Shown: positions 1 to 10,792 of the stretch, piece after piece
Layout: each line of letters begins with the position of its first letter
Numbering within the stretch: position 1 is the first letter of the stretch
Assembly (NCBI GenBank): GCA_002007465.1
Contig: LNAC01000162.1
Span: forward strand, 1,542,137 to 1,606,136
Origin: Ailurus styani
Lineage: Eukaryota; Chordata; Mammalia; Carnivora; Ailuridae
Direction of reading: 5' to 3'
DNA: 64,000 nucleotides
Notes under the pieces: generated by a model
The model's input: only the letters and a program-made list of their open reading frames with translations
Databases searched by the model: none
What the model was told of the DNA's origin: nothing
Made by a program: the position numbers and the translations under genes

Positions 1-2039
1 AGAGAATCAGAAAAATAAAAGTAAGCATATACAATTACAGAGAAAAGGTGAGTAAGTTCTATTGAGGGAATGGAGGGGTCAGTTAGAAAATAGTGGGTTT
101 AACTTGCAGGGCCACTTAAGCTGGGGCACACAAGGTGATATGTCACTTACCAATTTATTGCTTCTTAGTTTTGAATGAATTCTTCAGTAGATGCTTTGTG
201 CAAAACATAGAATTCCTTTAAAATTTTGTCCTTTAAAGTGAGCATAAAGTTAAGCTTTCTCAGTATGGGGTGCCTTGGAGATATGTGCAGAAAGAAGAGA
301 TTTCTAATTTCTGGTGGGGGGATTGGGAGGCAGTGGAGAGGGGCTTGAGGGTGAAAATGTGAGTGAGGACATCTCATAGGGTTTGCTGCAGTTAAGGGAC
401 TAGAAGGCTATCTCTCTCTCACCTTGCAGACTTGGCTGGCAATAACCATTCCTCAGCAGTCTGAACTGGAACCACCACAAGTCTGAACATCATAATGGTC
501 TCTTCCCCTGTTAAGTAGTTTTCACACATCAGAGTCACACATCTAGCAGTCATCCTTCTGCAAACTTTCCCACAGCCCTTTAAGCTCTGAGGGCCTTAGA
601 TCACTGCCAGCTGCCAAACTCCTATTATGTGTTCTGCTGCCCCTTGCTGATCACGTTACCCCCCTCCTCTATGCCAGAGGGTTGTTTGTTCACCTAGCAA
701 ATCCACACCAGCTCTGGCCTAGTTATACCAGCAAACTTCTCTCCTACCTGGTGGCCAAACCACACTTTCTCCAAAGATGTCTGAACAACTGACAAGTGTT
801 TCCACCTTTGAGTACTCTTCTTCAGCCCTAGGGCACCACACAGTTTCCTTATAGCTTATGAATATTCTTTTATCACAGTGGATAAGTTCTTTATATTAAG
901 CTTCCCTTATTTAACCTATTATGTGTTGTTTATCATGACTGGACCCAGGTTGAGAAGCAGCTCACCATGCAGAGGATGGCAGAGAAGGTTCTGGGCAGAT
1001 ACTAACATGTAGCCAGACTCCTTGGGCAGAGAAGAATCTGGTATATGGGGAAGGACAGAGATCAGTGTGTCTGAAAGCTGTTGAATGATTAGGAAATTGA
1101 AATAAGTGATGTTGGAAGGAGGACATGCTACAGAAGAGGTTTAGGTATAATTCTAAGTGCAATGGAAAATTTAAAAAATGAAGAGATGTGATAAGATTTT
1201 AACTGTAATAAGATCCAGTTGGCTGCTATGTGGAAGTGGACTGCAGAGCAGCAGGAATGAGTATGGAGGCTGGCTTCCTGGTTATTGTAGTCATCCAGGT
1301 AAGAGATGATAGCAGCCTGGCCCCTCATCAGTAGTGGCCTATAAATGGAGAAACATGGAGAGCATCAGGATAAACTTTGGAATAGAGTATTATCTAATTG
1401 AGTATATATGTGGTTAGTGAGAGAAAGTGAAAAATCTGTCACTAGAGTCAAGGTACCTAAGTGAATGTATGGATAACGCTGCTTTAATTCATAACCAGTC
1501 AAATCTTCATTCCTTTCAGAAGCTTCTTTTTTATATTTAATTTGAACAACTCTATCCAAGGTTCTAGTGTTTCCAATCCCACTAAGAACTAAGAACATAT
1601 AAGAATTTGAATTTAGTTAAATCTGAGACTCTAAAGACCAGCTCTTCTTCATCTTACAGCAGAATCCTATATCTTGGTTGTCTAAAACCACTCAGTCCAA
1701 GCCCTGTATTGGTACCCCCTTTTATATAACTATGTGCATGGCTAGCACTAGCCAAACCATGATTTATAGGCCCCATAAATCTAATTTCTGGGTCATCCTA
1801 TCCCCTCCAAAAATTTCCATTCTTCTATCTGATTCAAAGCATGTATATTCTGTCTCCATTCTGTACCCAGACAAAGCCTATTATTTAATTCATTCATCCA
1901 TATAGATTTTTTTAAGGCTGAATTTTTCATAATCCTCAAAAATGGAGTTTCAGGATTTGGTGATCTGTCTCTTTTGTGAGAACACCTGGTTCAATACTCA
2001 ACAGTCCTATTCATTATTACCTTACGTCTCAACATACTC
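1..2039. other. No gene seen; unique or worn-repeat sequence
   Basis: Only short ORFs (under 80 codons) without family resemblance. About 1120-1330 has the look of an old interspersed repeat ('tattgtagtcatccaggtaa' plus 'gagatgatagcagcctgg') that I cannot name. Confidence 0.6.
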
Positions 2040-2225
2040 TTTCACAGGTTATGAGTGCTTTCATACATATTATCTTATTTGATAGCAGAATATTAGAGAT
2101 TGGATTCAGCTCAAATATGATGAACTAATCCAAACTTCTCCATATATAGATAGGAAACTGCAGCCAAAGGCAAAAAACATGTGTCAAGGTCACATGGCTA
2201 GAAACTATTGCACTCAGGTTGAAAA
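2040..2225 (-). mobile_element. MIR SINE, antisense
   Basis: 'gataggaaactgcagcc' and 'aaggtcacatggctagaaac' are the reversed MIR core and tRNA-like part. Confidence 0.75.
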
Positions 2226-2559
2226 CCCTCCTCTCTTAATAGGGCAGTACGGTCTCCCTTCTACCATGCTGCCTTTCCCTTGATGGCTTATCTTAAAGTT
2301 AAGGCAATGTCTACTTCTCATGTTTATAGACCTTCTGGCATCATGTTGATCCTTGTTAAGCCCCAATGTTCTTTCTAAATAGAGAAAAGCATAAAATGCC
2401 AACTAATGTAGGTCTCTTTTCTACCCTCAGACAAGTTATATGACCACCCATAATGAAAGTAAAAAGTGCAAAGAAGGGGGATCTGAAAAGTAGAGGGTGT
2501 TGATACATGAAGACTTCTTTGCCCAGAACTCCCTGGGAAGAGCACTGTAGCTACTTACT

Positions 2560-2700
2560 GTCGTGCAGGAGTTTCCTGGTGATGTTGTTAACATGCAGAT
2601 TCTAATTCAATAGATTTAAGATGGAGTCTGAGAATCTGTACTTCTCATAAGCTGCCAGATGGTGTAGATGCTGGGGTCTGCAGAAGACACTGAGTAGATC
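2560..2700 (+). mobile_element. MER5A-like hAT DNA transposon fragment
   Basis: 'catgcagattctaattcaat' followed by 'agtctgagaatctgtacttc' and 'agatggtgtagatgctgggg' fits the interior of MER5A. Non-autonomous; no transposase. Confidence 0.7.
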
Positions 2701-3004
2701 AGACATGGGCTTGAGACCCTAAAAAAACTGGGGCCTGAGGTTGCCCTCTGCTGGCAGCAGCTGTGCAGGCCGAATATAGGGAGTTTACGCTGCCTGTTGG
2801 CAATCCAAGAGAGGAACAAGATTTAAGGATTGGGGTAAAAAAAGGTCTTCTCACATGCTAACTCTGTGTGTCCACTTGGGTAAGCCATGGTGCCTAATTT
2901 TTGGTCACATACCAATCTAGATGTTGATGTTGTTGTGAAGGTATTTTTTAGCTGTGATTAACATTTAAATCAGTAGACTTTGAAGAAAGAGGATTGCTCT
3001 CTAT

Positions 3005-3362
3005 ATAATGTGGGTGAGCCTCATCCAATCATTTAAGAGCCTTAAGAAAAAAGATGGAAGTACCTTGAAAGAAAAGGAGTTATGCCTCCAGACTGCCTTC
3101 CAACTTAAGACTGCAACATCATTTCTTGCTGCAATGTCCAGCCTGCTGGTCTGCTCTGCAGATTTCAGAGTTTCCAGCACCCACAACTACATAAGTCAAT
3201 TCCTTCAAATAAACCTCTCTCCCCTCTTTAATATATATATAAAAATACATATAACCTGTGGTGTGTGTGTGTGTGTGTGTGTGTGTGTGGAGAGAGAGAG
3301 AGAGAAAGAGAGAAGGGGCCTATTGGTTCTGTTTCTTTGGAGAGCCCTGACTACTATATCCT
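3005..3362 (+). mobile_element. MaLR-like LTR fragment with embedded microsatellite
   Basis: From 'gtgggtgagcctcatccaat' through 'aaataaacctctc' to 'ttctttggagagccctgact', this is a widespread mammalian LTR-type repeat. The simple repeat has grown between the AATAAA and the end. A 118-codon ORF across it is a by-product. The exact family name is uncertain. Confidence 0.6.
3258..3314. repeat. (GT)n(GA)n compound microsatellite
   Basis: About 15 GT units run directly into about 13 GA units with one interruption. It lies within the MaLR-like LTR. Confidence 0.95.
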
Positions 3363-4740
3363 AACAATTGGAGAATAACAATTTCCCAGTATTACTATTG
3401 TTATCAAGTACTGGACAAATATGAAAAGGAGACACAGAGGAAACACTAAGAATATTGATTATTCACTCATTCATCAAGTATATTTGAGCATCTATTCTGT
3501 GTCATGCCCTCTTCCAGGCCCTGGGGATGTGGAAGTAAGGAAGATGGTGTTCCCAGCCTCATGCAGTGTATGTTCTAGTGAGGGAGACAGACTACAAATA
3601 ATATAAATGTAGGTAGCAGGAAATGTCATGAAGAAACAGAGTAGGGAAAGATGAAAGTAGATAGTAAGGAGCTCTCTCCAGATGGAGTATTTGCACAGAG
3701 ACCCTCCACACTAATGCACGTTTACCTGACTATGTCTTTATGTATTTACCATGTCTTACATGATTTTTCAGATGCTAGGGATAAAAAAATAAATAATATT
3801 TAACTTTAAGAAACTCACCCACAGGAGATGAAACTCACAAATACCCTCAAAAAACAGAGGGTATTTTATAAAAATCACACCAAATAAGGTAGCTTAAAGT
3901 ATAAAAGTTTCCAGAAGATAAAGACAAGTTGGGTTGGATAAATCCTTTAAACCAGATGAGCAGTGACAGAAATATATAGTGTGTGTTGGGAGTCAAACCT
4001 TAAAATAAGTTGTTTTTTTGAACATACTAAATTACCTAATTTATTTTGCTTTCGGCAGTATTTCTTTGAAGATCTAATTTCAGTTCTCATATAACAAATG
4101 CTATCTAGCTATTGATCCTTCCAACTTTCAAGTCTCAACATTTGTTCTTCTGTTGTTTCTTTATGACTGGTAGCTATTAGGGCTGTCATTACACAGTTCT
4201 ACTCTGATACCCATATGAAGTGCAGTACATAAAAGAAGGCATTGTTTAAAGGGTTAGAGTTGATGTTAGTTGGCCCAAATTGTAATCTTCTCTACTTACC
4301 TCAACCTACTTATTAAGTCTGTATTATGAGTTTTACACATTTTTTTATTCGTAAGACGAATTTACTTTGTACATTAGATAAATACAGAGTCAAGAGCAAA
4401 AAGTATAAAGGTATATACTAATAATATAGCTATTCAGAACAATATAATAAGAATATAAATCTTAAATATAAGCTACAGGTGGGTTTTAAAATTTGAAAGT
4501 GAATATGCTTTGTGTGTAACACATAGTTCTTTGACAAGTGTTTAATGAGAACCTGGTTTTGGAGAGGTGGAAGAGAACTAATGTTTGTCAAGCGTTTTAT
4601 AAGTTCTCTCACTTAATCCTCACAGTGTCATAAAAATGCCAAAATCTGGGTCTGTCTCAAGCCTGCTTGGCCACAAACCCCATGTTCTTTTTCTATACCT
4701 TACTGATTTCCCTAATTTGTTCAAGAAACACAATTGTTGT
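3363..4740. other. No gene seen; ancient repeat remnants
   Basis: About 3460-3640 and 3720-3880 resemble a common old mammalian repeat ('gagcatctattctgtgtcat', 'ccaggccctggggatgtgg'). About 4590-4640 looks like a MIR scrap. The rest is AT-rich and unassigned. Confidence 0.5.
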
Positions 4741-5012
4741 CCTATATCCACTCTAGTTCCCTTCCAATCAAGAAAGAATTACCTTTAGAAAATGCATCAC
4801 ATGACTCCTGTGCTAGGAGTTAAAACCATCCTCTGGCTTTCCATGGCCCCAAAGGAAAATTCCATTCTGTGATTCAGGAGGCCTTGAATGTTCTGGCCCC
4901 AGTTATTCTCCAGCCTCATTTTATACACACCCACACCTTTCTGCATCAGCCATGCACTGGTCATTTTTTATGATCCCTTCCACAGGAAATTTGCACATGC
5001 TAGATTGTTTGC
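4741..5012 (+). mobile_element. L2 LINE fragment
   Basis: L2 3' region: 'ctggctttccatggcccc', 'ggccttgaatgttctggccc', 'ctccagcctcatttta' and 'aaatttgcacatgct'. An antisense carnivore L1 follows directly. Confidence 0.75.
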
Positions 5013-5025
5013 CTGAAGGTTTTTA

Positions 5026-5460
5026 AAAATTTTTTTTATATAAATACTAGTTAATGAACTAGTGTATTATAGTGTAACACTGATTTCACGAGCACAATTT
5101 AGTGATTTATCACTAAAACACCCAGTGCTCAACACAAGTGCCCTCCTTAATACCTATCACCTATTGAACCCATCCCCTACTTCCCTCCCCTCCAGCAACC
5201 CTCAGTTTGTTCTTTATAGTTAAGAGTCTCTTATGGTTTGCTTCCCTTTTTTTTCCCCCTTCCCCTATGTTCTCTGTTTTATTTCTTAAATTCCACATAT
5301 GAGTAAAATCATATGGTATTTGTCTTTCTCTGACTTATTATATTCAGCATAATACACTGTAGTTCTCCCATGTCGTTGCAAATGGGAAGATTTCATCCTT
5401 TTTGTGGTTGAGTAATACTCCATTGTGTGTGTGTCTGTGTGTGTGTGTGTACACACACAA
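5026..5460 (-). mobile_element. Carnivore L1 3' region, antisense
   Basis: Reversed L1 3' UTR markers appear in order: 'cacccagtgctcaacac', 'cctccagcaaccctcagttt', 'taagagtctcttatggttt', 'aaattccacatatgagtaaa' and 'gagtaatactccattgtgtg', ending in a TG microsatellite. No ORF remains. Confidence 0.85.
5425..5458. repeat. (TG)n microsatellite with CA end
   Basis: TG-rich run passing into 'acacacaca' at the right end of the L1 fragment. Confidence 0.85.
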
Positions 5461-7782
5461 TCACTTTGCCCTGAATCTAATTGACATCCTTCAGTCCAGG
5501 GTGATTATGGAAGTTTGAGAGGGAAGGCCAGCCATGTTTGAAGGAACAGCATGAGCTTCAGTGTCACCACTGTTCAGTCAAGATTATAGATCTCTAATCT
5601 CAATTTTTCATTCTCTTTTGCAGACACATCTTCCTCTGTACACCCCTTAAATATTGGTGTTCTCCAGAATTCTGTACTTAACCTTTTATTTTCCCATTTT
5701 GTGCTAGTCGAGTGATCACATCTTTCAACAATGTTTTAACTATCATTTTTCCATAGATATATCCCCTTCACTGTTTTTTCAATACATAGTTACCAAAATC
5801 CTTCCAGGCTCCAGATACTATATTTGGTCCTAGAAATATGAAAATTACTTAGTATAGGCTCTGCCCTCACACACACACACAAAACCTGTCAACTGGGGAG
5901 GGGGGGGACAGAATAATAAAATTTATGGTACATGTGGTAAGGAAAATGATGGAGATATGCCTAGATTATTATGGGGCATCTAAGTCTGCTTAGAGAGATA
6001 AAATATCTCCCTTTCTAGATGCTGAGTCTTAAAAAGAAAAGTCCATTTTATATGTGAAGGAGAGCTTTCAGGGAAAGGGAGCATAAGAAAAGATCTTTCT
6101 TTAGGAGACCCATATGGAAAATTAGGGATTAGAGCATGGGCAGCATTGACTCCTGTGTAAATAACGTTGTGGAATGAACACAGGTGATGGGGATTAGCTG
6201 AAAGATTGAAGATTGAAGTAGAGCAATTCCATAATCAGATTGCATTGTAAATGTAAAACTCATCGTGTTGAGAATAATGAGTAAAAATGGTTAGACAGAA
6301 GACAGGAAGACTCTTGAATTGTAGGAGTAGTAGTAAAGTTGGAGATATCGAGATAGATTTATTAAGTACTGTATTTCATCTAATGTAATGCACCATGGCC
6401 TGAACCATAGTACACAACATTTCTCTTTGTACCACTAAGAGGGAATAAAATCTCTGCTAATCAAACTATAACAATACATTAATTATTGCTTATTGAGATG
6501 TATACTGATTTCAGAGATGTTAAAATGTGAAATCTACATCTATAATTGCTGAAATAGAACACTTTTGAGGTTTCAAATGTGGAGAGAAAAAGAAAATGAA
6601 AGAAGTCAAGAACTAGGCTTTTAACTTAAGTGATGGAATAGAAATTGATCCAGGTAAATTAGGCAGAAAATATAGACTATGAGCTTGTATAGGGTGGTTA
6701 AAAAAAAAAGTTTCATTTCAGGCTTGTTGAGTTTGATGCTTTTGTGGGATATTTGCAGCTGAGACTATATAGTCTAAATAACGTGCAAATAAAAATATAG
6801 ACTGGAGGTAGACACTTGGCGATCATCCACATGTAAGTTGGGTATTCCTGAAATCATGATAATGGATGAATTTTCACAGGAAGCAATGTAATGCTTAAGA
6901 GCAGTTATATAAGGGCCAAACTAAATGAGAGAGAAAGAGAAAGAAGAACCAAGTGGGTATAGTGTCATGGAGGATTAGGGAATAGAAAAGTTTCAGGAGA
7001 GAAAGATGATCATTAATATTTGCTGAAAAAGGTAAAGATTGAACTGTATATTGGGTTTGATCCCTGGTGACCTCAGCACGAATAGTGTCTCAGAGTGATG
7101 GGGACCGAAGTTAGGTTGCAAGCCATTCAGGGATGAATGTACAATGAGGTAATAGACATCTGAGGTGAAACCAATTGTTCAGTAAGTGTGGATGGAAAGA
7201 GAAAATAGAAAATGTCAAAAGATATATGAAAGAAAATAGTTTTAGTGTAAAAGATGGAAAAGTTTTTAGACCAGGCAAAGGAACCAGTGGAAAGAAAGGA
7301 GCTAAGAGAATAGGAGAAAGGAAGCAGATGTTCAGACAATGAATGGGTGGTTGAGATAAATCTTTCCCCAGAGCTTTAATTTCCTCCCTAAAATAGGAGC
7401 ACAGTCTCTTGCTCTTTTATATTGGTGTTGGGAAATGTTTCTGATTATCACAAATTAATAGCATTTTTAACCTAATGAACAACTATTCCTGTGTTTTATA
7501 TGTAGGTTTAAATTAGCCAAACTCCAAGAAGCAAAGACGTAGAAAGATAGAGGGACTACTCTGATGGAGATGCATCAGGAGGATGTGCTTTACTGATCTC
7601 TAAGACTGATCTTTATTATGTTTACACCATGTGTAAACTATGTGCTGCCAAGCCACAACCTAGAACATTATAATCAGAGTTACGTCTGAAATGGTAGTAA
7701 AGCAAAAGGACAGAATGCTGAAGAGGGTGTTGAAAATGACTCCTAACTTTTTAACCTTTTCCTGTCACCTTTTACTACACAG
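5461..7782. other. No gene seen; AT-rich, unassigned
   Basis: No exon upstream of candidate exon 1 with the required exit phase could be picked with confidence. About 6000-7370 is purine-biased on the plus strand and may be a worn old repeat. Confidence 0.5.
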
Positions 7783-7892
7783 GGTTTCAGATATGTAATG
7801 CAATGAATACGATTATTTTACCTTCCAAGAATGCTGAGAAATGTTCACCTGTCTACTGGAACAAGAATGAAGACTTGAAATATTATAAAGAG
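7783..7892 (+). CDS. Candidate internal exon 1 of an unidentified gene
   Basis: A pyrimidine-rich tract ending in 'ttttactacacag' precedes a 110-base open segment that ends at GAG before 'gtatct', a weak donor. It has two leading bases (phase 1 start) and then 36 open codons (FQICNAMN...LKYYKE), ending in phase 0. The peptide has two Cys and a Lys/Tyr/Asn-rich end. I do not recognise the family. Its exit phase matches the entry phase of the segment at 8841. The upstream partner exon was not found and may lie outside the window. A 36-codon open frame can occur by chance, so the case rests mainly on the series. Confidence 0.45.
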
Positions 7893-8229
7893 GTATCTTG
7901 ATCTTTTTGATGTACTATCACGACATATGAGTAATCAGAGTTATCTACAAATTCCAACAATGAAATGATAAAATGAATTTTGTAAATATAGTTTAAAATA
8001 TTCTAAGATTTAAGTACCTCATCACCTGTGAAAATTTTGCTGGGAATATATCCTCTTGAATTATTGACAATAACAACCATTCTGCTGTCCTCTGTTCTAT
8101 TGAAAAGTAAATTCCTGTTTTATACCTATTGGTAGGTAGTGGATCAAGTTCACATCATCAGCAAAAACATTTTGTTTTAAATAAATCCCCACTGAATGTC
8201 AATGAACACATTAAAAGTGATGGTTTTTT

Positions 8230-8430
8230 GGGGTGCCTGGGTAGCTCAGTTGGTTAAGCATCCAAGTCTTGATTTCAGGTCAGGTCATGATCTCCACGTC
8301 ATGAGACTGAGCCCCAAGTTGGCCTCTGTGCTCAGGGTGGAGTATGCTTGTCCCTCTCCCTCTGCTCCTCTCCCCGCTCTCTCTCTCATAAAGAAATTTT
8401 TAAAAATCTTTTTAAAAATAGTAAAAAAAC
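8230..8430 (+). mobile_element. CAN-SINE (tRNA-Lys-derived), full length
   Basis: The head 'ggggtgcctgggtagctcag' is followed by the tRNA-related B-box region, a CT-rich block and an A-rich tail. Flanking target-site duplication 'aaagtgatggttttt' lies at 8214-8228 and 8431-8445. The body is diverged, so the insertion is fairly old. It lies in the proposed intron between candidate exons 1 and 2. Confidence 0.95.
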
Positions 8431-8840
8431 AAAGTGATGGTTTTTCTATGGCTCTCAATTTATTTTCTGATCAATTTAGTTGTTAAATATTTCATATGCA
8501 ATAAAGTATTTTACAATAGCATTAAAGATAAAAAACTTTTGCAAACACAGTCAAATATTAATTGCAACATCTGCATAGAAAGGTAAATACTTTTTTCTAT
8601 ATATATTCAAGATTAGGTTTAAAAGTTATCTATTTAAGCTTTTATAGATATTGGTTAAACGGTCATGGTGAGAAGTTACATTATTTAATCTATTGAAGGT
8701 GACAGCTATATATTACATGAATGTGTAGTTATGGACTTCTGAACATTTATTACTTGCTTACTACTCTATAATGGCTTTGAATAGTCTGCTATGTAAGTAT
8801 ATATTTAGTCATTTCAAAAATGCATATTTTTATTTGGCAG

Positions 8841-8913
8841 ACTTTGTACCAAAGCATGATAAAAGAGGTGTTGTTTTCTCAATATATTCTGGGGGCATGC
8901 CAGGTATTCACAA
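8841..8913 (+). CDS. Candidate internal exon 2 of an unidentified gene
   Basis: The acceptor 'tatttggcag' is followed by 73 bases: 24 open codons (TLYQSMIKEV...CQVFT) plus one base, then the strong donor 'gtaagt'. It starts in phase 0, as candidate exon 1 requires, and exits in phase 1, as candidate exon 3 requires. The intron back to exon 1 would be 948 bases and contains a plus-strand SINE at 8230-8430. The peptide looks like a mixed hydrophobic/polar helix with one Cys; no family is recognised. A second possible donor lies inside at 'cag/gtattc'. Confidence 0.45.
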
Positions 8914-9811
8914 GTAAGTCTCAAACATATTATTTACTAGTATAAGGCTTGGAAATGTGTGTGTTTACAAAATATGCATTGCTGCCCAGCATAAACTCTA
9001 TAGAAGTTTTTCAGATATGTTTATCTAGGAAATGAAAAAAAAATCTGATTCTTACTTTGTTCAACCCTACCTTTACCTTTGACCTTGCCCTAGACCATCT
9101 TGAAAAAAATCTAATCTTGACAGCAGTCGATTACTTAATTGCCACCTCATTTCCTGCCTCCCATTTAACTCTTGATCTCAGAAAGATGTCTACACCTGTA
9201 CCACTGGCATCCTATTTCCTAGTTCATAGTTAGTTTCCATCTCCTAACGTCCAGGCTTTCAAGATCCTATGGCCCTGAATTAATTACCAATAGAGTGCCT
9301 ATTCCCATATGTCATTTCAGTTTCTGGGTATGTTTTGTAAGACTAAATATGCCTTTCTCACAACCTAACCTTCCTTCTCCCTGTTTCACTTACTCTACTA
9401 TTGCTTTTAATGGACACTGCATTCTCTAATTCACGCTGGAATAATTATTCAAACTTTCTGTTAACTTATTTTCATTAACAACTTGAATTTGTTGAATAAA
9501 TGACAAAACATAATTACAGGAATTTGTAAGTACACCTAATATCATAGATTTTAGAGTTGTACATAACCTCACAGATCATCTAACAAGTTCCTTTCATTTA
9601 GCAGATGTAGAAAGCCATGGCAAGAAAAGTCAAATGACCTTGATTCTACTCTTGGTGAGTCCACAGGACTAAGATCCAGCTTTTCTTAGCAATTCATTGT
9701 TGTATCTAATATAGTTATTTATTACAAAACTTTAAATATGCATCATTTTCATATACTGTATTTTATATGGCCTAATATAAATTTGATTGCTGATGACACT
9801 TTCACAGTGCT

Positions 9812-10031
9812 TTCTTTTTTTTTTTTTTTTTTTAAAGATTTTATTTATTTATTTGACACAGAGAGAGAGAGAGATTTCAAGTAGGCAGAGAGGCAGGCAG
9901 AGAGACAGGGAGAGGAGGAAGCAGGCTCCCCGCGGAGCAGAGAGCCCGATGCGGGCCTCGATCCCAGGACGCTGAGATCATGACCTGAGCCGAAAGCAGA
10001 GGCTTTAACCCACTGAGCCACCCAGGCGCCC
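9812..10031 (-). mobile_element. CAN-SINE, antisense, young type
   Basis: A poly(T) run leads into 'aaagattttatttattt', a GA-rich block and the reverse of the tRNA-like head ending 'cccaggcgccc'. Nearly consensus sequence suggests recent insertion. Target duplications are not clean. Together with the sense copy at 10576 it forms an inverted pair about 545 bases apart. Confidence 0.95.
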
Positions 10032-10105
10032 AACAGACATCTTTCTTGAGAAGCTGTACAGATAGCACATAAAACTGAAAATAGGCTCCACGTCATGTGT
10101 AAGGA

Positions 10106-10106
10106 N
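10106..10106. other. Unresolved base (N)
   Basis: A single N within 'aaggancttt', 75 bases right of an antisense SINE. Unlike the N at 44270 it has no long flanking duplication, so it may be a base-call ambiguity or a closed gap. Confidence 0.9.
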
Positions 10107-10575
10107 CTTTCTTAAGTCTGGAATTCCCCCTCCCTTAGATTGTCTTTGTCTCTTATGGCATGTGGAAGAGACAATGAGATCAAAGATACAGTGAAGAGAA
10201 AAATGTGTAAAATATATGTGGAGAACATCAGAAACTTCCAAACAGTAAAAATCAAGTAGAACATTTGAAGGAAAAAATGGGGGAACTAATGTTCTTAAGT
10301 CAAAATGACTCTTTTATGGGCTTATGGGCCTCATATTCTTCCATCAATGGCTCTTTGGGATTTCTGTACACATTTCCTAGTGTTTCTTTATTGGTATTAC
10401 AAATCTTGTATCTATGAGCTGTTCATATTTGAATGTATTAGGTTGCATTTTCTTTCCTTATATTCTGTGGTCCGTTCTCTACCTTGAACCACAAAAATCT
10501 GTTTATCTGTGTGTTCTGGAAATGAATTTCTCTTTTTAGGAGTTAAACCAACATTTAAGAGATTGTAAGCTAGAG

Positions 10576-10774
10576 GGGTGCCTGGCTGGCTCCGTCCGTT
10601 AAGTGTCTATCTTCAGGTCAGGTTATGATCCCAGGGTCCTGCATTTGAGCCGTACATCAGGCTCCCACTCAATAGGGAGTCTGCTTTTCTCTCTACCTCT
10701 CCCTCCCCCTCGGCTTGTGTTCTCTCTCTTTCCCACTCTCTCTCTCTCAAATAAGTAAAATCTTTTTTAAAAAG
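10576..10774 (+). mobile_element. CAN-SINE with long target-site duplication
   Basis: Head 'gggtgcctggctggctc', CT-rich middle, tail 'caaataagtaaaatctttt'. A perfect 18-base duplication 'agagattgtaagctagag' flanks it (10558-10575, 10775-10792), showing insertion by target-primed reverse transcription. Confidence 0.96.
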
Positions 10775-10792
10775 AGAGATTGTAAGCTAGAG

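Noticed and set aside
3008..3364. 118-codon plus-strand ORF
   Set aside because: Spans an LTR-like repeat and translates a GT/GA microsatellite into Val-Cys and Arg-Glu runs.
5610..5660. Acceptor-like 'ttctcttttgcag' as an upstream exon
   Set aside because: A nearby stop in the readable frame and no good donor with the required exit phase.
8196..8486. 96-codon plus-strand ORF
   Set aside because: It runs straight through a SINE and its duplications; its residues are translated SINE.
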